Positions 22,918 to 28,053 of a stretch of 28,053 nucleotides of DNA are shown here, piece by piece. The notes under the pieces are model-generated. The model made no database searches, was not told where the DNA came from, and saw nothing but the letters and a program-made list of their open reading frames with translations. How positions within the stretch are numbered: position 1 is the stretch's first letter; every line of letters begins with the position of its first letter. Source of the stretch: a virus; the IMG/VR virus record IMGVR_UViG_3300030098_006116, positions 1-28,053 of that record; one strand, written 5' to 3'. The translations under genes were made by a program, and so were the position numbers.

Positions 22918-24621
22918 TTAATTAGGTGGCTCTATTGTGAAATTAACTATAGATCTATCTATTTCTGTGGCAGGTTCTTCTGTAAGCATATCTACAATTT
23001 TAATACTTATACTATTAGTTTGAATTTCATTATTTTGTAAGTATGAGACTATAGGATTGTATGGAATATAAGTAGATGTAACTACACCAGCGTTTGTCCC
23101 TCTTTGAGACTGGTCAAATCCTGTAGTAAATGGCACAGGAATATTAGCTAAAATAGATTTCTTAAAACCACCATCTCTTTTTTCTTCTACATTTTTATAA
23201 TTATTTGTGGGCAAGTTAATAAATATAGAATAATTCTTACTTCTCCAGTTTATATCTAAATTCAAATCTATAACATTACACTTATCTTGACATCCATTAG
23301 GATATAAATCTGTATATATTCCATCATTTTTCATTCCCAGAGCTAAAACTAAATTATCACTTGCTGTAATTTGATAGTCTCTCATTATAGTTTCTGGCTC
23401 AGCATCACTTCCTGCTGGCATCCTTGTCTGTGATATATTTTCAAAACCTTCATCAGCATTTGTGGCACTTAGCATAAAAACAAAAGGAATTTGTGAATTT
23501 AAAGCTGTGGTATTATCATATGTAGTTGTATCACCTACTAATAATTTGAATGGAAGATTTCTTCTTTGTGGCTCACTATCATAAATTAATTTATATGCTC
23601 CATCTTGATAACTTGCTATCTTCCATCTTAATGATGGTGTATCTGTTGTATTACTTACTTCCATACCGAATAATACATTATATTTTCCAGCTGGATTAAA
23701 TATAGTGGTTGTAGGTATTCTTTCTATTAAAGCCATACTTGAGATTTCTTGATTTTGATCCACCCATGTATCTATTGTGTTTCCACCAGCGTTTTCAGCA
23801 ATATATATTTCAAAATGGTCGTTTTGTGCTCCTAAGATAACACTAACAAAAGCTGTAGGAATAGTATTAACTAAAACTGGGGGATTATTTCCACTAGTTC
23901 TTGTAGGTGGTGCTCCTCCTATGCCATCAGCATATTCCTTTCCATATAAAGCAAAACATAATTTTCCAGTCTGGTCTTCTATATTGTCTATACTTTCAAA
24001 TAAAGCAAAAGAGTTTTGTTCTCCTTGGTCTTTAGGACAATTAGCCCTATAAAAATCAAATTTATCATCTAAAAGAGCATAATTATCAAAAGTGCCAGTA
24101 TTATTATGAGTTGTATAAGCTACTACATCTCCACCTGTTGTAGTCTGTTCGTCATCGTGAGCATTATTAGTATCTAAAGATGGAAAAGTATCATAATCAG
24201 TTACATCTAAAACAATTCCTAATAGTCCATCATTTTCTAAATGGTCAGCTCCTCCTCCATTATTATTGTTTTCTCTGTCTGCTGAAGCATATCTTCCTAA
24301 CTTATTTGTTGCGTTAATAGCATCGTTAATTTGACCTTCAATATAATCTATAAAACTTTCAAATTCATAAATATCTCTAGGAATATCTATTCTCATAGCT
24401 ATAGAATTTTCTGTGGCAGGAGTGGCTGGAATGTGTGTAGGAAGACACTTTGTAGAAGTAATATCTATTGTGGCATCTTGTTCTAAAACTATATCAGCAT
24501 CTCTTTTTAATTCTATCCAGTTTGTTGTAATTTTGCTATTTCTGGGAATAGTAATAGGGTCTCTAAAGTTAATTGTATAATCATTACCATTAGTGGATGG
24601 CGAAATAAGATTAAAGTTCAT
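22918..24621 (-). CDS. Large virion structural protein, paralog of the 773-residue protein
   Basis: A 567-residue beta-rich, Asn/Thr/Asp-rich protein. It starts MNFNLISPSTNGNDYTINFR, with RDPITIPRNSKITTNWIEL corresponding to LPDGLELPTGTQVSVQNSL of the protein at 16949. Near the C-terminus, NEIQTNSISIKIVD and IVNFTIEPPN correspond to NSVSIAIVNP and LLKLVSPVQKP of that protein. A capsid vertex, fibre or minor-capsid role is inferred; there is no enzyme signature. Start context AATTATTATG, no AAAATTGA. Confidence 0.58.
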   Translation of the reverse strand: MNFNLISPSTNGNDYTINFRDPITIPRNSKITTNWIELKRDADIVLEQDATIDITSTKCLPTHIPATPATENSIAMRIDIPRDIYEFESFIDYIEGQINDAINATNKLGRYASADRENNNNGGGADHLENDGLLGIVLDVTDYDTFPSLDTNNAHDDEQTTTGGDVVAYTTHNNTGTFDNYALLDDKFDFYRANCPKDQGEQNSFALFESIDNIEDQTGKLCFALYGKEYADGIGGAPPTRTSGNNPPVLVNTIPTAFVSVILGAQNDHFEIYIAENAGGNTIDTWVDQNQEISSMALIERIPTTTIFNPAGKYNVLFGMEVSNTTDTPSLRWKIASYQDGAYKLIYDSEPQRRNLPFKLLVGDTTTYDNTTALNSQIPFVFMLSATNADEGFENISQTRMPAGSDAEPETIMRDYQITASDNLVLALGMKNDGIYTDLYPNGCQDKCNVIDLNLDINWRSKNYSIFINLPTNNYKNVEEKRDGGFKKSILANIPVPFTTGFDQSQRGTNAGVVTSTYIPYNPIVSYLQNNEIQTNSISIKIVDMLTEEPATEIDRSIVNFTIEPPN

Positions 24622-24664
24622 AATAATTATTACTAATATTTTTATTATGAAATTTATATTTTAA

Positions 24665-25477
24665 TCATTTTTTTTCATGTATCCTTTTCTTAGCCTTATC
24701 AAAAATTTTTTTGTCAAGTTCAAAACCTATAAACTTTCTATTTAAATTTCTACAAGCCACACCTGTAGAGCCTCCTCCCATAGTGGGGTCTATAATAGTG
24801 TCATTTTCATTACTCCAGTATTTTAATAAAAATTCAAGAATATCTTGTGGCTTTTCTGTCTGGTGATTTCTTTTCCCTCTATATATTTTTTCACATTCTA
24901 TAATGCTTACAGGAAGCTCTGGATCATATCGTTTTCTTCCATTTAAACTTTTTTCTCCTTTTTGTTTTAATTCCATAATATATTTATCTCCACCCATACA
25001 TTCACCCTTACTCGTTGTGCCCAGAGTATTACATTCTTTTGTAGAAATTTTATGTTTTTTTATTTTTGTATCTTCTTCCATTTTAATGGGCTCTATTCTT
25101 TTGTGATATTTATCTCTATTATATTTAGGAGATTGCTCATAGAAAAAATATATCATTTCGTGATTTCTAAGTGGTCTATGTTTGCTTTGTAGTCCCCCAG
25201 TTTTATTTCTTTTTTTCCACACCATATCCATTTTAAACATATCTGGATTTGATGAAATAAGATTATAGCCGAATTTTGTGCTACAAAAATGAATACATGC
25301 TGTTCTTTTTGATTTTCTTATTCTTTTAAATTCATTCCAGAATTCATTAAGATTTATTTGTATATCCCACTTACAATCTGTTTCTCCTCCATATGGCAAA
25401 TCACATATCATTAAATCTATAGATTTATCTGGAAGTGTTTTCATTAGCTCTAAACAATCACCTTGCCTAATGTCCAT
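24665..25477 (-). CDS. Beta-class amino DNA methyltransferase (N6-adenine or N4-cytosine)
   Basis: A 270-residue SAM-dependent methyltransferase. Motif IV is DLPYG at 26-30, and motif I (the FxGxG-like SAM loop, DPTMGGGSTG) is at 230-239 followed by GFELDK. Motif IV before motif I is the beta-class order. HQTEKPQDILEFLL at about 204-217 matches the H-x-x-x-K-P helix of the family. Between them is a ~120-residue Lys-rich target-recognition region. There is no C5-cytosine motif (no PC or ENV pair), so it would make N6-methyladenine or N4-methylcytosine rather than 5mC. It lies 31 bases from the glycosyltransferase gene and may form one operon with it and the dioxygenase. Confidence 0.88.
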   Translation of the reverse strand: MDIRQGDCLELMKTLPDKSIDLMICDLPYGGETDCKWDIQINLNEFWNEFKRIRKSKRTACIHFCSTKFGYNLISSNPDMFKMDMVWKKRNKTGGLQSKHRPLRNHEMIYFFYEQSPKYNRDKYHKRIEPIKMEEDTKIKKHKISTKECNTLGTTSKGECMGGDKYIMELKQKGEKSLNGRKRYDPELPVSIIECEKIYRGKRNHQTEKPQDILEFLLKYWSNENDTIIDPTMGGGSTGVACRNLNRKFIGFELDKKIFDKAKKRIHEKK

Positions 25478-25508
25478 AATTTATTGTAATTATTTTTTTT
25501 GTGCTTTT

Positions 25509-26294
25509 CTACGCTTCACAATGTTTATAAAAATTATTTAATCTCAAATCATAGCCCCATTTTTTAATTTTTATTCTACACATTTCACCATATCTTGCTA
25601 CCATATAATGTGCGTTCTCTTCCATTTCTTTCTGTCTATTCTTTAATCCTCCTAACTGACCACAAATTCCTCCTTGTAATTCAAAATATTTTGTTGTAAT
25701 TCCATATCTATCAAATCTTACTACACCTCCATCTGCTAAAAAATGCTCACAAGAAAACTGGAAATCTTCAAAATGTCCTACATCACAAAAGATAATAGGT
25801 TTAGTTCTATCTATTATTAATCCTTGAAAAGCTCCTATACAATATCTTAGTGTTGTAGATATTTTATCTTTCATGTAAAAACTATTATTTAAAGCATTCA
25901 CTGCCCATAATCTACAATTTCTTTTTTTAGTCTCTAAGAAAAAATATTTAATAAGATCCATAAAAGGCTCAGTAATAGGCTTACCCATATCACTAAAAAA
26001 AGTAATGTCATCATCCATAAATAAAACTCCATCTAACTTTTCAGCATCTGGATGTGTATGATAATATTCTCTAAGATAATTCCTTGTGCTGTCTATGCCT
26101 GTTTGACCAGTTAAATGAAATCTAAAACAATCTCCTATTTCTTTTTCATATAGCTTTTGTTGCTCTTTGTCTCTTACAAAAATTAAAATATCATTAGATG
26201 ATACACCGAAATCCATTAATAACTTTAAAGACTTTTCACCTATAATTTTAGGTCTATTGTAGGAAGGAATAGCTATTTCAAAATTAAAACTCAT
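25509..26294 (-). CDS. TET-associated-type glycosyltransferase (GT-A fold)
   Basis: A 261-residue protein. IAIPSYNRPKIIGEKSLKLL at 7-26 followed by ILIFVRDKEQQKLY at 36-49 is the opening of a family of GT-A glycosyltransferases linked to TET/JBP genes and related to the base J glucosyltransferase. GIDSTRNYLREYY comes next, then LFMDDDI at 91-97 with the metal-binding Asp cluster. FEDFQF at 175-180 may supply the catalytic acid. Its presumed job is to add a sugar to a hydroxymethylated base in DNA. It is 15 bases from the TET/JBP-like gene, which is the strongest support. A general GT2-like glycan function is the alternative. The start is in TATAAATG. Confidence 0.72.
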   Translation of the reverse strand: MSFNFEIAIPSYNRPKIIGEKSLKLLMDFGVSSNDILIFVRDKEQQKLYEKEIGDCFRFHLTGQTGIDSTRNYLREYYHTHPDAEKLDGVLFMDDDITFFSDMGKPITEPFMDLIKYFFLETKKRNCRLWAVNALNNSFYMKDKISTTLRYCIGAFQGLIIDRTKPIIFCDVGHFEDFQFSCEHFLADGGVVRFDRYGITTKYFELQGGICGQLGGLKNRQKEMEENAHYMVARYGEMCRIKIKKWGYDLRLNNFYKHCEA

Positions 26295-26299
26295 TTATA
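26292..26299 (-). promoter_or_regulatory. TATAAATG start-site motif (late-type)
   Basis: TATAAATG overlaps the start codon of the TET-associated-type glycosyltransferase. Confidence 0.45.
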
Positions 26300-26309
26300 C
26301 TTTATAGTT

Positions 26310-26855
26310 CTATTTTTTTATATTGTAAAAAACTAATGTAAATCTTGTGCCATCAAATGGCTCCACCCAGTGTGGATATTTGCTCCCATCAAATGTGTAA
26401 AACTTATGATAAATATTATGTTTTTCTATTTCTCCATTTCTTTCTATACATAAATTTCCACCTTTATAGTCTCCTAAGCCTATTATGTAAGATACTCCTA
26501 CATTAGATGCGTCTGTGTGCTTTTGTATTTCAAAATTCTTATTTATCACTACCTGATTAAATTCAAATTCTATATATTCCTTCACAAATTCTTCAAATAT
26601 CTTTTGATATTCTGGATATTCACTTCTAAGTTTTGTATAATATCCACCTTCTGGAGCCTTCTCTCTCCATGCTTTTTTTTTATACATATTAGTTGTATAG
26701 CCGAATGGTGTTGTGCCATAAACATTACTTATCACACTTGTTTTTCCATCTTTGCTATATTTTCTTCTATTGTTAGTTGTAAATAAAGGAAGCTCATCTA
26801 TATACTGATACATCAATAGACAATCTGTGTCAAAATCACCAGTGAAGTATTCCAT
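26310..26855 (-). CDS. TET/JBP-family 2-oxoglutarate/Fe(II) dioxygenase
   Basis: 181 residues from the ATG at 26855; the frame extends to a TTG at 26864. The core has QVVINKNFEI, then H-x-D (H113, D115) in QKHTDASNVGVSYIIGLGDY, GGNL, a second His in PHWVEPF (H162), and GTRFTLVFYN with R171, the likely 2-oxoglutarate anchor. The H-x-D-x-x-N-x-G-x-S plus LGDYxGG arrangement is what I recognise from the fungal/algal/viral side of the TET/JBP family, whose members oxidise the methyl group of 5-methylcytosine or thymine in DNA. All metal and cosubstrate residues appear intact. There is no DNA-binding extension. An RNA or protein hydroxylase is a less likely alternative. Confidence 0.78.
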   Translation of the reverse strand: MEYFTGDFDTDCLLMYQYIDELPLFTTNNRRKYSKDGKTSVISNVYGTTPFGYTTNMYKKKAWREKAPEGGYYTKLRSEYPEYQKIFEEFVKEYIEFEFNQVVINKNFEIQKHTDASNVGVSYIIGLGDYKGGNLCIERNGEIEKHNIYHKFYTFDGSKYPHWVEPFDGTRFTLVFYNIKK

Positions 26856-26923
26856 TCTATACAAATAGAAAAAGAGTTTTTTTTTAATTTTTGTTTTTTT
26901 TATTTATCCTTTTATTTTTTTAT

Positions 26924-27154
26924 TTATTGTTTCCTTATTCCTGCCTCCCATTTATTGTCAATGTGGCTCACTGAAAACTCACAATGTTCCACTTCTTCAT
27001 ATTCATTCCACCATTCTCCGTCTATCCATTTTCCATCTTCATATTGTCCCAGATATTCATATTCGTTTGTGTGATTATCATAATTATAGTTAATCCAGAA
27101 TTCACTGACTTCGTCCATTATGTCATCCAGAATGTTTTTAAGTGTGGTTTCCAT
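26924..27154 (-). CDS. Hypothetical acidic Trp/Tyr-rich protein, 76 residues
   Basis: Not recognised. Very rich in Glu, Asp, Trp and Tyr (GQYEDGKWIDGEWWNEYEEV). A DNA-mimic or other acidic inhibitor role is conceivable but unproven. The upstream module (27218-27249) with GGCGAAAAAGGAC is a near copy of the one at 111-180 on the other end of the genome, so expression should be coordinated with the left-end genes. Confidence 0.55.
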   Translation of the reverse strand: METTLKNILDDIMDEVSEFWINYNYDNHTNEYEYLGQYEDGKWIDGEWWNEYEEVEHCEFSVSHIDNKWEAGIRKQ

Positions 27155-27217
27155 ATTAGTTTGTATGTGTTGTATGTCCTTTTTCGCCGTCCTAATATCT
27201 TATTGTTTTTTTAAAAA

Positions 27218-27249
27218 TCAATTTTTTTTAAAACACCCCATCTAACCAG
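27218..27249 (-). promoter_or_regulatory. Early-type promoter module upstream of the gene at 27154
   Basis: On the minus strand, ATCTGGTTAGAT, GGGGTGTTTT, an A-run and AAAATTGA (27225-27218). GGCGAAAAAGGAC follows in the leader. Closely similar to 111-180 in opposite orientation. Confidence 0.7.
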
Positions 27250-27250
27250 A

Positions 27251-27523
27251 TTATGTAAGGTCAGTATTAGAAGTATTGTATCTTTCTGGAATAGGTCTAT
27301 CATTTTCATATGTGATATTTGAATATCCACTTTTGAGTGGCTCACATTTGATAGATAAGACCCAGTGAAAATTCCTCTCTAAACCTATGTATCCATCTTG
27401 CCTTATCCCTTCTAACAATATATTTAAATCTGGAAGTGTAAGGGTTTTGATTATTACTCTATCACATAATGTGAAGGTGGTTTGATATTTAAGTGGTTCG
27501 TTCATATTTGTATGTGAAGGCAT
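27251..27523 (-). CDS. Hypothetical protein, 90 residues
   Basis: Not recognised. It begins MPSHTNMNEPLKYQTTFTL, and a second ATG seven codons in is a possible start. Mixed beta-like sequence with one Cys pair (about residues 20 and 60). It sits behind AAAATTGA at 27555-27562 and ahead of the module for the gene at 27154, so it is probably another early terminal gene. Its stop lies two bases from that module. Confidence 0.5.
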   Translation of the reverse strand: MPSHTNMNEPLKYQTTFTLCDRVIIKTLTLPDLNILLEGIRQDGYIGLERNFHWVLSIKCEPLKSGYSNITYENDRPIPERYNTSNTDLT

Positions 27524-27554
27524 AACTGATTAAGGAAAGTAAGTTTTCAAGAAT

Positions 27555-27562
27555 TCAATTTT
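27555..27562 (-). promoter_or_regulatory. AAAATTGA early-type element
   Basis: AAAATTGA on the minus strand, 32 bases upstream of the ATG at 27523. Confidence 0.6.
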
Positions 27563-27598
27563 TTTTCAAGCTGATAGTGTATATATACAAGTATATAC

Positions 27599-27696
27599 AA
27601 CCAGAAAATGTCCATAGTTTGTATAAGATATGTAACCATTATGTGCTTAGATGGCCTATTTCAAAAAAAATTGAAAAATGGAAAACTCTTATATCA
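27599..27696. repeat. Right arm of terminal inverted repeat
   Basis: Perfect reverse complement of 1-98. The matching copy begins at the very edge of the window, so the true repeat probably continues here past 27696 through the gene at 27742. Confidence 0.93.
27667..27674 (+). promoter_or_regulatory. AAAATTGA early-type element in the terminal repeat
   Basis: AAAATTGA on the plus strand, preceded by TTAGATGGCCTATTTC, a variant of the ATCTGGTTAGAT module. It points toward the gene at 27742. Confidence 0.65.
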
Positions 27697-27741
27697 TAAT
27701 GGGCGATACAAGGGAATACAAAAGACATACACACTAACAAA

Positions 27742-27987
27742 ATGGAAAACATACTTAATGCGTTAGACCTAAAGGAATACATGGATGACACTTATACAAA
27801 TGATCTAATGATAGACCATATTGAAGATTATGAATGGGAAATTATTAAAGGATATATAGAGCATATTATGGAAGAAAATGACTTCAGTGAATTAGGAGCT
27901 CTGGATGAATTCCATGAGAAATATATTAAACTTGATGAAACAAATGGCAGAGATTATGTGGAAATTCCAGATTTTGAGCTGGATTAG
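27742..27987 (+). CDS. Hypothetical acidic protein near the right end
   Basis: An 81-residue, strongly acidic, helical protein of unknown function (MENILNALDLKEYMDD..., ending IPDFELD). The ATG at 27742 follows an A/C-rich leader (CACACTAACAAA) behind AAAATTGA. The gene lies outward of the right inverted-repeat arm. If the repeat is longer than seen, a second copy exists beyond the left edge. Possibly early. Confidence 0.55.
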   Translation: MENILNALDLKEYMDDTYTNDLMIDHIEDYEWEIIKGYIEHIMEENDFSELGALDEFHEKYIKLDETNGRDYVEIPDFELD

Positions 27988-27991
27988 AAAA

Positions 27992-28053
27992 ATGACAGAA
28001 ATGACAGATTTGACAAAAAAAAAAGAGCTCAGCGAAAATTCTAAAAATATCCT
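27992..28053 (+). CDS. Partial gene at right edge (N-terminus only)
   Basis: The frame opens with an ATG four bases after the previous stop and runs to the window edge: MTEMTDLTKKKELSENSK and a few more residues. It is probably cotranscribed with the gene at 27742. Its first ~25 bases recur at 9447, where the frame closes after 21 codons. The product cannot be named from so few residues. Confidence 0.4.
   Translation, partial: MTEMTDLTKKKELSENSKNI

Noticed and set aside
24665-25477. Reading the methyltransferase as the 5mC-forming partner of the TET enzyme
   Set aside because: Its motif order and DLPYG box belong to amino methyltransferases; it lacks the PC and ENV motifs of C5-cytosine enzymes.
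1-28053. Circular genome with the repeat as an assembly overlap
   Set aside because: The 98-bp match is inverted, not direct, so it is not a circular-assembly overlap.
1-28053. CRISPR arrays, tRNA genes, rRNA genes
   Set aside because: No regularly spaced direct repeats and no cloverleaf with a TTCGA-type T loop were seen on either strand.

Overview
The window looks like nearly all of the genome of a polinton-like virus (PLV, Preplasmiviricota) or a virophage-like relative, probably infecting a unicellular alga. The evidence is: a TVpol-type replication protein (family A polymerase-like domain fused to an SF3 helicase), an A32/FtsK-type packaging ATPase, three ~500-residue capsid proteins resembling double jelly-roll major capsid proteins, a degenerate tyrosine recombinase, small families typical of algal viruses, and a perfect 98-bp inverted repeat near the two ends. 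The DNA is very AT-rich and strikingly poor in CpG. I see no tRNA, rRNA, CRISPR array, intron or recognisable adenain-like maturation protease. The left arm of the inverted repeat starts at base 1 while the right arm is followed by another 357 bp, so the left end is probably truncated and the real terminal repeats are longer.

Layout. 1-1746: terminal repeat and small genes. 1723-3252: capsid paralog A. 3293-5622: small genes, a GT25-like glycosyltransferase and a SAP-domain protein. 5691-9404: capsid paralog B and two surface-protein candidates. 9557-13272: a small algal-virus family, the recombinase, a virion-protein candidate, the packaging ATPase and a Lys-rich protein. 13411-16875: a Cys-rich protein, an endonuclease VII-like nuclease, a small HTH protein and TVpol. 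16949-21344: a large virion protein, a second glycosyltransferase and the best major capsid candidate (C). 21413-24621: small genes and a second large virion protein. 24665-26855: adjacent genes for a DNA methyltransferase, a TET-associated-type glycosyltransferase and a TET/JBP-type dioxygenase. 26924-28053: small genes and the right terminal repeat.

Expression appears to fall into two classes. About fifteen genes (TVpol, the SAP protein, one glycosyltransferase, and nearly all small terminal genes) have AAAATTGA upstream, which is the known mimivirus early promoter, usually with an A/C-rich leader and often with an ATCTGGTTAGAT element. Capsid, packaging and modification genes lack it, and many carry TATAAATG or a close relative overlapping the start codon. 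I infer an early/late programme, possibly driven by the transcription machinery of a co-infecting Imitervirales giant virus.

The most interesting system is the predicted DNA hypermodification cassette: an oxidised base (5hmC or 5hmU) made by the TET/JBP enzyme would be glycosylated by the neighbouring glycosyltransferase. No C5-cytosine methyltransferase is encoded here, so the substrate is either host-made 5mC (consistent with the CpG depletion) or thymine. All functional calls are from reading the sequences by eye; no database search was run.
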